Positions 17,074 to 29,205 of a DNA stretch of 64,000 nucleotides are shown piece after piece (position 1 is the first letter of the stretch; each line of letters begins with the position of its first letter). Source of the DNA: Ceratobasidium sp. AG-K (Eukaryota > Basidiomycota > Agaricomycetes > Cantharellales > Ceratobasidiaceae). Location of the stretch: NCBI GenBank assembly GCA_037039685.1, contig JAWNGF010000010.1:1116001-1180000 (forward strand). The letters are read 5' to 3'. Under the pieces are notes generated by a model. That model made no database searches and had not been told where the DNA came from. It saw only the letters and a list, made by a program, of their open reading frames with translations. A program made the position numbers and the translations under genes.

Positions 17074-20000
17074 TTACAGAAACAGGCCCATCTTATCCCA
17101 GTATCCAACCCACTTCTTTACATGCTCTTTCCCAACCTGAGAAGTGACCTTCAATGCCTCGCTTAGCCGTTCAGCCTCGCTGGTGTCAAGGCGGACGGTT
17201 CCACCCGACTCGACATCACCAGTCTCACCGCGTGCCCGTAGTGCTTCATCCGCACGTACCATCCCATCAATGGTACTTTGGATCTTCGTGCTCGGGAAAC
17301 GCTTGTACCGGTCACCCTCGGGACCCTTGAATGCAGTTGCGCTCTCGTTAACTCGTTTGTTCCACTCGTCGAACCGAACGAGGGGCAAAGAGCTGAGCAC
17401 TTCGGAGAACGCGGACATGACGTCTACCCAAGGAACGGGGCGAGGGTGAGACGTATGGATAACGAGGGGAATATTTTCGTCGCGTGAAGTGCAGGTATCA
17501 ATGATGGAGTGGGCTGCGATGTCAAGTGGAAGCCAGGATACAGTCTGTGTAACAAAGACTTAGTTGGCCTCTTTAAATACGTATTATAGCGCAACCTACC
17601 CCAACTGCTTCAGGCAGACAGCCTATAGATACCGAAGAGCCAATGAGCGAGGGCACCCAGTCGGTCGAAGTCCAGGCTCCGCTCTTGACATCTCCTGTAA
17701 GCTGTCCGAGCCGAACGGAGCAAGTCTCCAAGCCGGCCAACCTGGCCGATTCCAGAAGCTACATGATTCTTTTGGTTAAGTTGTGCACATTTGGTCTAGA
17801 AATATAACATACCTTTTCGGTAACAAGCTTGCTCTGGCCATACCCTATGCCAACAGCACCATCCTCTGGCCTCACCGGGACCTCGCTCAAACGCCTTCCA
17901 GGCTCGCCAAATCCGGCCACTGAGATTGACGACGCGAAAGCAAAGCGTGGCATGCCAGTTGTGGCTGTAGACTTGACCGCGAGGTCGAGCAAGTTACGAG
18001 CACCTCGGATACTAGGCTCGAATGACTGAAGGCCGAGGTTGAAGTTGACCTGCCAGGCATTCTAGAGGGGTGTTTCAGTCACAGGAAGTGTATATATGCG
18101 TTATAAACTTACATGAATGATTACGGTAGCTTGGGCCCGGATCTTGTGGCCCATGGTTGGTTAACGAAAGCCACGCTACAGAAGCACGCGCACTCACCTC
18201 GTGATAGAGTTCGTCGCATAGCCCGAGCTTGGCATCTTCAAGGTCGGTATCCAACATAGCTAGCTTTCCGCCATCGAGTAGTTTAATATCCAGCTGCTTG
18301 TCCTCAAAAGCAGCCTGTTGCCTCGCTCGGTTGTCCTTGCTCGACTTGCGATTCAGTGCCCATACTCTCTCTACCTTGTCGCTTGCCAACAGCTGGGCAA
18401 GCAGGTGCGATCCCAATCCGCCCGTCGTGCCAGTCACAACGACCCGCTCCTTCACAACCGGTTGGCTATGGGTGATAGTGTCAAGGTTAGAGGGAACCCA
18501 GCCGTAGTCGTACTTTTTGATCATCATGTGGATTGACTCAAGCGCCTCAGCAACAGGATCCAAGCTAAAGTCATTCGAATCGGTACATAGCCGAATAAGT
18601 AGGGTTGAGAGCTGTCGCACTGTCGGCTTGCCGAATATGGTTTGTTGGTTGATCTGTTTTGCTGAATTCTGGACGACAGGATCCGGAGAGGCGTGTAGGA
18701 CGCCCTTGAGGGTGCGCAGGAAGATGGTGGCGGTTAGACTAGAAATTTGATGGTTAGTTATTAAACTCAAAACTTTATTCAAGATCTAACCTATCCATCC
18801 CTTGTTGGAATAAGTCTCCGGCGGGATCGACGTCTTGTCCCAAGATATCCGCGACGCATCTCCGAACCCAGGTTTCGACAATGTCGTAGTCAGACCACGA
18901 CTCGGGTGTCTCAATATCGTCGGTGCCGTCGGCATACTTCTCTAGGGAAACGTACATTTCCTCTATCTCGCCGGCATATAGCTTGAGCGCTGCCGAACGC
19001 GGCACCGTGCCTTTGGGGGTGCGGGGCAGCGGTCGAGCGGGGTCCACAAAAATCACTGTAGACTTGGCGAGTCGAGAGTGAGTCGGCGATGTCTGATTGG
19101 CATGTTCCACATAGGGCCTAGGGTCGATGAAAAGTTAGGAATTAATACTCGCAAAAACCAGGAAAGAACCTACCAAATCTCCTCAAGCAACTTGGCACGA
19201 TGATGCTCGGCCGTGAAGTTACCACTCGCACTCGACGCCAGCTCGACCAAGACGCCAGTCTGGTTCCGCTCTCTGCCGAACATTATGGCACAATTGACAA
19301 TCGGGCTCTTAACTATTTCTGCCTCTGCGTGGCTCTTAGTATAGAGGTGAGTAGATGAAATCGAAGACGTACCCATCGGACCGGGGTTAGTTTTCTCCCC
19401 GTTGAGCAATACGATTTGATCGTCAAGTCGCCCGACACTACACGTCAATACGTTTAATTCAGCTCGTTAGCGTTACAGCCTAAAGTAAAAGTTATATGCG
19501 TACAATTTCCACAGATCTGGTTTGTGCGGGTGCTGTACGATCAAATCTTTAGTCCTGTACGCAGGTATCCCATCCAGCTCAGAGTTAAGGACGAAGGGTT
19601 TATGACCTTCGGTTTCGACGAAAATGAGCTCGAAAGCTCCATCCTCATCGTTCTGGGGCACAAAGTGCGTCCCAACACGCTGAGAGAACTTGACATATCC
19701 CCAGTCGCTTGGGTCATCGTGATCTTGACTCTCGTTGACTGCACCTAATTCGGTAGCACCGTAACACGAATAGATGCTTACGCCTGCGCAGGACTGAAGT
19801 TAGGCAAAGTCGTCATATTATAAGAGCCTTTAGCTAACCTCGATCAACGAGCTTGTTTCCTATTACATCAGCCAATGGCCCTCCGCCAAACATCTAATTC
19901 GACATTGCGGTCAGTAAACCTATCAAGCTTGGCGCACAGTTGTCAATACTCACGACTCCCTTCATTTCACGAAGGTGTGCAATTGCGTCCTCGTCTTGAG

Positions 20001-21129
20001 CCCACATCTGTGACAGTTAAAGTTAGTGGGATCAATACACACATAGATTCGCCAAGAGAAACTCACCTCTAAGAATGCAGGAACACATATCAAATATTCA
20101 CAATTCGTGCTCGCCACGGCCTGGATCGTTAAATTGGACGTAGGCACGACAGGAGATTTGCTGGGAGCAAATAGAACTTGAGTATACCCGACATAAAGCG
20201 GCAAAAGAACTTGAAGCAACATTCCCTATGAATCAAAGGTCGTGGTCGGCTTGAATACCATACCGGTGTGGTAAAAAGAGATATTACCATTGTGTGAAAT
20301 GTTGGAAGTGCCATAGTTCCAACCGTGACGTTGCCCCCAGAATACACCCATCCGAGTGCTGAGAAGAGCAGCATGTAAGTCTCTAAATTCAAACGGATGA
20401 GAAGACGCTCACGTTGTTTAATGACATTCTTGAAGACGCCCTCAAGGTGGTATTGGATTGGGCGCGGTAAGCCTGTTGAACCCGAGCTGTGTAAAATATT
20501 GATAATAGAATCACCAACAAACGGCTGAAGTGGGGGGAATGGCGTATATTGTCCCTGTGCCTTGACGTGGCCGAGAGAAGGCAGGACTTCCTCCAAAGAT
20601 GGGAGTTGAATAAACGTAGCGACAAAGCGCGAACCGGAGAGGGCGCATTGTAGTTGCGTTGTAACATCGTCTATGACTCTACTTCCCCCGGACACAATGT
20701 ATTTGGTTTGCGTGGTAGTAATCAGGTGAGCGATCCCCGCAATATGCGTTCGAGGAGATATTGGAAAAGGCTGGTCGATAAACGTTAGAGTCAGCTTACG
20801 TATTGGACGTTCAAGTTAAGACATACTACTAGGCCTGCCCTCATTGCGCCCATGATCATGACAACGTATTCAATGGTATGCGTGGAAACGAGGAACCCTA
20901 CGTTCGTTCCCTGTGGAATCGCACCGTTGGGGTTGAGAATATGTGCGGCGCGGTGAACAGCATGTGCAAGTAGCTCATAGGTGATTTCGGTCTGAGTAAA
21001 GTCGTCGACACTGTGAAGAATCGCAAAGAGGTGATTAGGGTTGTACTCGTGGTGAAAGTCGATGGCAAGAGCGGGTGGAATAGAGCCATTAGTCGGGGGA
21101 TAAGTAAAACCGGATGAGGGGACAACCAT
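17074..21129 (-). CDS. Adenylate-forming reductase (A-T-R), copy 2
   Basis: Same enzyme class and exon plan as copy 1. Start ATG at 21129; exon 1 (21129-20827) encodes 101 residues and ends at AMRAGLVV; exon 2 is 20770-20413. Motifs: LHSSGSTGLPRP (A3), YGATELG (A5), YRTKDL (A7 region), GRLDDQIVLLNGEKTNP, PRTPKGTVPRSAAL (A10). The carrier site FQQGMDSL has its Ser codon split by an intron near 18740-18790, at about residue 612. Reductase: TGTTGGLGSHLLAQLL at roughly residue 700 and YGQSKLVTE at roughly 850. The C-terminal exon 17418-17074 ends at WDKMGLFL. I estimate about 1050 residues. It is closest by eye to copy 3. No stop or frameshift is seen. A TATA-like box lies 100 bases upstream. Confidence 0.88.
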
Positions 21130-22966
21130 TGGTAGAGGTATAGAGTGAATAGGCGCAATAGAGTCAAAGCTAGCGAAGTCAAGTAACTGAAGATATTGTG
21201 CTGGGAGACAGTTTAGTTAGCTAAAGGCTATATATACGTGTTGGGGCATGGAATGCGACAGGTGGCCTCCGTCAATGTAGTCATACTTTTCGTGCAAGCT
21301 GGACGACGGGACAATCGAAGAAGCAAAGTTCGGCGCCGTGCTCACCATCATTGACAGCCAACCCCGCGAATTGATAACGGAAGGATCATTCCTGTCTGCT
21401 TTGTAAGCGGGGCCGAGACGTCGAGATCGGCGACTTGATCATAAAACGAGGGTGACGAGCCTAATTAGCAATGTCGAGAAGAAATGCCGCCTTCATGAAT
21501 TGGCTGTGGCTTGAGTTAGATTGCGAGTAGGAGTACCGGCCCACACAAACCACTGCCTGCTTGGGAGGAATTGATGTGTACAGCGTTGTGTGTCATCGGG
21601 CCGCGCGACTGTACTCGTTGTAACCCGTATCATCATAAATGTAACATCAATCATTAAACGTGTGCTTGTCACGCAGATGGGCGGGGTTTGAGGTGGTTGG
21701 CGTTTTTTGTTATCTCCAAAGCCAGTCAACACACCTGCCATTGGACTGATGCATGATGTTAGAGCGTTTTGGGACGATACCAATTTTGCAGATAAACGAG
21801 CAAAAGCGGTAAAACTTTGAGATTCTGAGAGTTTGTTGAACATGAGTCTTGGATGACGTAGCTACTAGCCCCCGCCCATCACCCGTTCAATGGAACGCGT
21901 CGGCAAAGTAGACATCACAGGACCATAGAACCAAAGTGGTGCGATAAATCTGCTGTCTTGGAGTTTTCCCCACCGATTGGTGGATCCTTCGGGATAAACC
22001 GGTCAGCATAGGTATGAGGAAAGGATTCGGACAGTGTTGATCGCACACACACAGTAATCGAGACTGACCGGCCTCCGAGGTCTACTAAGCATGCCGGGCG
22101 AAGCTCGAATCTGGCGCCATGTTCCATTCTAAATTTATCCTCTCCACTTGCCTTACTTGAATCTTCCGTGGTGGAGACCTTTGCTAACCGAACTTTAGTT
22201 GCCAGTGACTTTTCTTCGTCGAGGACTGCGCCTCACGTGATTGGGTTCCCGCGGTGGTCACACCTATACGGCAGCGCGAATGGCGCATATATGGTGACTC
22301 AGGACCTAGATCATCAGTTAAATAGTCCTAAACCAGTGATAAGTATATGTGGTCATATAATTATCGTTCCAGCCTACCATAACACTAGTGCGAGCGAACC
22401 AGAGCTTGGTCAGCGACGCAAGCCACTCGCACGACCAACCGACTCCAACGATACCACTAGAACGACAACATATCTCCTGGAGAATCCAAGGATTCATGCC
22501 TGGATATGATTTAGCATGGAGTAAACCGGTGACTTCCACTTTGATTTCCGTCGGTTTGCCTTTGCTTCCATACACTCCCGCTTCCCTCAACCAACCGGCC
22601 TACGGCTCTTGGGATGTCAAATGGACAGGAACAACTGATTGAATAATCGGGCTCAGCTAATTACTGAATACTGGCGTTTCAAGCTATGTAGAGATACGAT
22701 ATCTCGAGAAATCCGTGGCCCAGAGTCTGCGATCTTGCAATAATTGCGAAAACACAGGGCCGCAACTGGCTCCACGGCAAGAATTGCATTACCAGAATTT
22801 GAGGTCTGTAAGGCCGGCGGGTTTGATTCGGTGTCAAACGTGACTTTTCCTTTCAAGAGGGGCTGATCAATGTAAATGGGCGGGATATTCGAAGAGCGCA
22901 TATATTTAGTTTTAGACATACTTCAATAAATTTCAAACTAAACATGTCAAAATAGTCCCATTGTAT
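21130..22966. other. Intergenic region between A-T-R copies 2 and 3
   Basis: About 1.8 kb with no gene I can support. ORFs at 21493-21843, 22168-22509 and 22318-22642 overlap on opposite strands and carry no family motif. Confidence 0.4.
21229..21236 (-). promoter_or_regulatory. TATA box of A-T-R copy 2
   Basis: TATATATA, 100 bases from the ATG at 21129. Copies 3 and 4 have TATA-type boxes at nearly the same distance. Confidence 0.45.
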
Positions 22967-25900
22967 CTACACGAAAAGTCCCTTCTTCGCCCAGTACCCG
23001 ACCCACTTTTCTACGTGCTCCCTCCCAACACAAACCTCATTCTTCAAAGCTGTGCTCAGTCGCTCGGCCTGGCTGGTATCTAGTCGGACGGTTCCACCCG
23101 ACTCGACGTCACCAACCTCGGCCTGCGATCGCAACATTTCATCAGCGAGTACCATCCCGTTCACGGCGCTCTGGATTTTTGTACTCGGGAAGCGCTTGTA
23201 CCGTTCGCTCTCGGGTCCCTTGAATGCCGCTGCACTCTCGCTTACCCGTTTGTTCCATTCGCCGAACCGAACCAGGGGCAATGAACCGCGAGACGCGAGG
23301 GCCTCCGAGAATGCAGACATGATGTCCATCCAGGGGACAGGGCGAGGATGGGAGCTGTGTATGACAGGAGGAAGATTTTCGTCACGTGCGGTACAAGCAT
23401 CAATGACTGAGCGCGCGGCAGTATCGAGTGGTAGCCAAGATATAGTCTACGCAAAAAGGGCTTAGCGTTGTTTGAAGGTCATTATGGCCACAACTCACCC
23501 CGACCGCAGCAGGCAAACAACCTATGGATACGGAGGAACCAATAAGGGACGGTACCCAGTCTGTAGTAGTCCATGCTCCACTCTTCACATCTCCAGTAAG
23601 CTGTCCAAGCCGAACGGCAGAGGTCTGTAGACCGGCTTCCCTGGCTGACTCAAGAAGCTAATATTAATCGCCGGTGAGTTGGGCGGTCTAATTTTTAGCT
23701 AATTTAAGTAGCAAACCAACCTTTTCAGTAACGAGCTTGCTCTGACCATACCCGATACTTGTAGCGCCATCCTCCAGCTTTACCGGGGTCTCGGTCAAAC
23801 GTCTCTCAGGTCCACCGAATCCTGCTACCGATATCGAGGATGCAAAGGCAAAGCGTGGCATGCCAGTAGTCGCGGTGGAGTTGAACGCGAGATCGAGTAG
23901 GTTACGAGCACCTCGGATGCTAGGCTCGAATGACTGAAGGCTGAGGTTGAAGTTGACCTGCCAGGCATTCTAGGGGCCCTTTTAAGCGACAAGGAGTACG
24001 TATATGCCAGAAAAACTCACATGGATGATGATTGTAGCTTTACTCCGAATCTTCAATCAATGTTTAGTACCCAGAATTTGCGTCCAATATCATATGCTTA
24101 CCTCATCGTATACTTCGGCTTGCAATCCTAGATTCGTATCCTCCAGGTCAGCATCTAGTAGGACCAGCTTCTCGGAATCTAGTAAATTGGAATCCAATTC
24201 CTTGTCCTCGAGTGCCGCCTGTTGCCTTTCTCGGTTGTCCTTGCTCGACTTCCGATTCAGTGCCCACACCCGGTCAATCTTGTCGCTTGCCAGCAGCTGG
24301 GCGAGAAGATGCGATCCCAGCCCGCCAGTGGTGCCAGTCACGACGACGTACTCCTTCTGAACTGGCTGGATGCTGGATGCCTCTGCGTTAGCTCGAACCC
24401 AGTTAGAGTCATATTTCTTGATCATTGCACGGATCAACTCGAGGGCTTCGGCGAATGGGTCCACAGTAGCATTGGCACTAGTATTCAGCTGAACAATTAG
24501 GGCAGCGAGTTGTCGCACAGTCGGCTTGCTAAAGATGGTTCGTTGGCTAATATGCTTGGCTGAATCTTGAGCAGTATGATCCGGCGATGTATGCAACGCG
24601 TTTTTGACGGTGCGTAGTAGTATGGTAGCGGTTAAGCTACATGTTCAATTGTTAGATAAGGTTGACCGCATAGCTTCTTTGAACTGGGTACTAACCTATC
24701 CAATCCTTGCTGGAACAAGTCTTCGGTGAAATCAACGTTTCGTCCCAAAACATTCGCTACGCAGCCTCCAACCCAAGATTCTACAACATTGACATCGGAC
24801 CACGACTCGGGTGGTTCCACTCCGTCCGTGCTGTCTGAATCATCCTCCAGCGAGGTATACATTGCCTCGATCTCGCTGGCATACAGCTTGACCGCTGCCG
24901 AACGTGGCACGGTACCTTTGGGAGTGCGAGGGAGCGGCCGAGCGGGGTCTACGAAAATTACAGTTGACTTGTCGAGTCGAGAGTGGGTCGCCGATGTGTG
25001 ATTGGCGCGCTCAACGTAAGGCCTAGACACGGCAGAAGTCAGAACTGGAAGCTTGTATGAGTTAGGCAGCCCCTACCAAATATCATCAAGCAATTTTGCA
25101 CGATCGTGCGCGGCAACATATTTAGAACTCGCTCCAGGTGCGATTTCAATCAAAACGCCAGTCTGGTTCCGTTCCCTACCAAACATCACAACGCCATTTA
25201 CGAGTGGGCTTCGGATAATTTCGGCCTCTGCGTTTTATTTTAGCCTCAGCCCGAATGAAAGTGGGAAAGCACTTACCCATCGGACCAGGATTTGTTTTCT
25301 CCCCGTTCAACAAGATAATCTGATCGTCGAGCCGACCAATGCTGCATGTCAATATTGTTAGCCTATCCCTTGAATATAAAATCCAAGTATATGCGCACAA
25401 TTTCCATAGATCTGGTTTGAGAGGGTGCTGGACAGCCAGATCCTTCGTTCTATACGCTCGCTTCCCATCCAGTTCTGAATTGAGTACAAAGGGCTTATGT
25501 CCTTCGGTTTCAACAAATACGACCTCGAAAGCGCCATCCCCATCATTCTGAGGGTCGAAGTGGACGCTCGTGCTTTGCGAAAACTTGACATATGCACAAT
25601 CACTTGGATCGACTTGATCACGGATCTGGGTGACAACGCCAAGTTCAGTGGCACCATAACACGCGTGGATTTTGATATCTACACCGTATAGAACTTGTCA
25701 ATACTTTCCAGGTCCCGAATACTGCTATCTTACCCCGTCCGACGAGTTTGTTCCCAATCGCGGGGGCCAACGATCCACCACCGTACATCTGGCACAAGAT
25801 TGTGATCAGTACATTATAAGCCCATTAGGTATACTGAACTGGGACTCACAACGCATTTTATCTGCTGGAGATGTGCAATTGCGTCCTCATCTTGGGACCA

Positions 25901-27025
25901 TTGCTACGCTCATGGCAGTTAGCGTAGTTCACATAGGACTTGATAGTGTCAAATCAACTCACTTCTAAAAACGCTGGGACACACGTCAAATATTCACATT
26001 TCGTGCTCGCGGCTGCTTGGAGTGTCAACTCCGAGGTGGGCATAACAGGCCCATGGCTTGATGCAAATAGCACCTGAGTAAATCCCACATAGAGAGGCTG
26101 GAGGAGTTGAAGCATCAGCCCCTAGAAATTGAAACTCATTATTAGTCTTGCTAGTGCTACTGAGAACAATGTAACAATTACCATAACGTGGAATGTCGGA
26201 AGTGCCATCGTCCCAACCGTGAGCCCGGCGCGAGGATATATCGACGCAAGAGCTATGAGAAATTATATCAGCTAGTATAGCAGACAGAATGAAGGATGCA
26301 TACGCTGGGTGACTACGTTCTTCATACATCCCTCGAGATGACAATGGATCGGGCGAGGCATACCGGTTGAACCCGAACTGTGCAAAGTAATGATAGTCGA
26401 ACTACCGTCTATAGGCTGTAGCGGGGCGAATGGTGTATGTTGTGCCTGGACCTTTGAGTCACTTAGAGAAGGTAAGATTTCCTCCAAAGACGGAAGTTGG
26501 ATGAACTTGGCGTCAAAGTTCGAGCCAAGAAGCAAGTCGCCAAGCTGAGGCATAATGCCGTCAATCGCTTTGCTCCCCCCTGTGAGTACATATTTGGCTT
26601 GTGCGGTAGTAATGAGATGAGCAATTCCCGTAACGTGCGTTCGAGGAGAAATCGGGAACGGCTGGTTGAGAATATATTTATAATAAGCACAGGTCAGAGA
26701 TGGATTGGGGGCAAACACATACCACTAGGCCTGCCCTCATTGCACCCAATATCATGACAAGGTATTGAATGGTCTGGGCCGAGATGAGGAATCCCACAGT
26801 GGTTCCTGGAGGAATTGCTCCGCCAGGATTCAGGATATGGGCGGCACGGTGTACGGCATGGGCAAGTTGCTCGTAGTTCACTTGGGTTTGGGCAGAACCT
26901 TCGACATGATGTAGAATGGCGAAGAGGTGGCTGGGATTGTGCTCGAGGTGAAAGTCAACAACTTGGGCTGGAGAAATCGAGCCGTCTGTTGGGGGATATG
27001 TAAAGCTCGAAGCACGAACAACCAT
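22967..27025 (-). CDS. Adenylate-forming reductase (A-T-R), copy 3
   Basis: Start ATG at 27025; the C-terminal exon 23329-22967 ends in WAKKGLFV. Motifs: LHSSGSTGMPRP (A3), YGATELG (A5), YRTKDL, GRLDDQIILLNGEKTNPGP, PRTPKGTVPRSAAV (A10). The carrier site is FQQGLDSL, with Leu where copies 1, 2 and 4 have Met; its Ser codon (AGC here) is split by an intron near 24637-24696. Reductase: TGTTGGLGSHLLAQLL and YGQSKLVTE. Exon order and borders match copy 2, so both derive from one gene by tandem duplication. The A8 region has small changes (IILL for IVLL). No damage seen. Role as for copy 2: ATP-dependent activation and NADPH-dependent release of an unknown acid. Confidence 0.88.
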
Positions 27026-27123
27026 TTGGAAAGTAACGAAGCTCAGTGGAGGTTTCTGGACAGTGAACTAGGAAAACCAGTCGATGAGGGTATCGTGGTG
27101 AACAAAATCTGGTCAAAAGAGGA

Positions 27124-27131
27124 GTATTTAT
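27124..27131 (-). promoter_or_regulatory. TATA box of A-T-R copy 3
   Basis: TATAAATA on the minus strand, 99 bases before the ATG at 27025. Confidence 0.45.
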
Positions 27132-28027
27132 ACGAATTAGGACACAGGATGGACTGACTACCCTCTGCCAACATTGCCGTACTTTTTTGCGAGCCGGGAA
27201 CGGCAATGAAGGAGAAACTCGGCTTCGGCGCCATTCTGATCGTTGTATCTCGTGTCGATAGATAAGTCGGGCGATCAGTCTAACCAATATTATGGGCGGG
27301 ACCAATGGGAAAAGCACTACATAACGGAAATAAGCCCTGCAACGCCCGTTAATACATTAGAATTCCCCTGAACATCTCCCAAAATGTAGGGGTACACAGG
27401 TTTCTCACGTGCCAAGTCCTTTTTGGGCGAGTTCAAATTTGATACACTCGGAGCTTCGACGGCTCCGGCGGTCCACGTGCCGGAGCCCTCATCGTCCGAT
27501 CACGAACTTGGACTTGGCTACGAATAGATCTGCGGTGTGAGAACTAGCGGTTGCCGCTGACCAATTGCTCTTTGACGAACATTAGCCCTACGCCTGCTAA
27601 TATCTATACTAGCAGCATGATCCTGGGTGAGCTTCGACGCCCGACGGAGTTTCGATAGCTACGAACCGAATATCTCACGGATACTGCTACCTGCTCTTAG
27701 TCAGTATCTTAGTATCCGCATGTAGCTTTGCCCATATAGGCTATGGATATTATTTGCACATATGTGTCTCAGACTTCGTTGCTCCGCTTCAGGTCGTTGG
27801 TCACGCCGATTCCGTGCAACTTGACATAGAACGCCTATCCAAACAGGATACCCTCAATTAATTGAGGACGTGCTCAGGGCCCGTAATCGTTGTTTGAGAA
27901 TACCATAGTAATATCAATTATATCAATGATGTTACGTTTGATGCTGGTGTCTTTGTCAAGTTGTGCTTGCACGTACAACACCAGCGGTCTGGCTCAAGCA
28001 AATCCGTCGGTTCTCTTTTGGGCTCAT

Positions 28028-28144
28028 GAGCGCCGATTTGCTTGTGCGTGCTCGCTTGGGTATAGGAGCACCAATTGCACAGCCACTCGGGTGCTCCTAA
28101 GTGCTCCTTTACCCAAGCGAGCACGTATGAGCAAACCGGCGCTC
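28028..28144. repeat. Imperfect hairpin, arms of about 45 bp
   Basis: The left arm begins gagcgccgatttgcttg and the right arm ends gagcaaaccggcgctc. The arms share the inner core gtgctcgcttggg / cccaagcgagcac, and a short insertion breaks the right arm. It could be a small MITE remnant or a structured RNA; no target duplication is evident. Confidence 0.6.
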
Positions 28145-28312
28145 GTTAGCGTCAGAGGGTTTTGGTGACGGGGGTAACCCCATTTGCCCTCAATTCCAAA
28201 GCCTGCGCCCAAGAGTGAGATCACTCATGCTTTATAGACCGTCGGGCCATAAAAAAGTGTAAGGAAACGTCCCCCATAATAGTAGTTCTTGCTGCATGCC
28301 GAATGGCGAGGC

Positions 28313-28842
28313 TCATAGAGAGGGGTCGCAATTCTCAGATCGCAAAAATTGACAGACATAAAAAAATAGCTAAACTCGGCGTGCCCAATACCAGAACGGG
28401 TCCCGGAGGGTTCTCGTACATCTTAGGGAGCTTCGACAGGTCCTCGGCCAATCAAGCTGCTTCTTTCATCAAGAATGAGTGATGTAGATCAACGAACCGG
28501 GTCCAAGCATCTAGCCCGAGCTACTAAGGCGCTGTGCCCGACTCGTTATCGCACATGCAGATGTTTCGGTACAAACGTGACCTCGCGTGAACTGTTCCGT
28601 TTTGTGTGACGGATGTTTTCCACACCAACTAATGCGTGTAACAAATGTGTGCTCGGCACTTGAGCGAGCCAGGCGGTCACAGTCACACATCGCATGTGGT
28701 GTATCCCAGCGACCCCAGCTCCCGCGTAACTACGGACCATGTCGTCGACGCCTGCGCACAGTTCACCCCCTGTTCCATTTACGTTCAGGCCACGACGTGT
28801 ACTGCCCCCAACGTCAAGTAGTTCACGCATATGCTTGTGTAA
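28313..28842 (+). repeat. Left arm of a long inverted repeat (about 530 bp)
   Basis: Matches the reverse complement of 41180-41715. By eye identity exceeds 90 percent over 28380-28640 and falls toward the inner end, with small indels. The homology ends where the CACTA element starts at 28843. It contains no ORF I trust. Confidence 0.8.
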
Positions 28843-28866
28843 CACTGTGGACCCCAGACTTCCGGA
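28843..28866 (+). repeat. CACTA element left terminal inverted repeat
   Basis: Starts CACTGTGGACCCC; the first 13 bases match the right tip exactly, then ACTTCCGGA is shared after a short mismatch. Confidence 0.8.
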
Positions 28867-29205
28867 TTGTCCGGGGGTCGGGTCCGGACAGGCCAAAAAT
28901 CCGGAAGTAAGTCCCGCCAATGTCTTTTGGCTGACTTGCGGATTTCATATCCGGACTTCCGGACGACGTGACTTACCTCCGGACACCCGACCTTTCTTCC
29001 GGATGTGGTTCTTACCCTCGGACGGGACTTTGGTGGTTGATCGGCGACTTCCGGACGATCCGGGAGTTTCGAGAGGGTAAACTGAACGGAACGTAGATTT
29101 CACCTGTAATGTAATTACACAATATCTAGTGCTAGATGGGTGCCCTATTAGCCGTCTGGACCGTGTGATACAAGCAAACAAGTTAACTGTTCCCGTACCT
29201 TGCAT

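Larger units (their letters stand above)
27026..28312. other. Intergenic region upstream of A-T-R copy 3
   Basis: About 1.3 kb between copy 3 and the mobile nest. Contains the copy 3 promoter and a 117-bp imperfect hairpin (listed). No gene supported. Confidence 0.4.

Noticed and set aside
22168..22642. Possible gene between A-T-R copies 2 and 3
   Set aside because: ORFs on opposite strands overlap, none has coding bias or splice structure I can defend.
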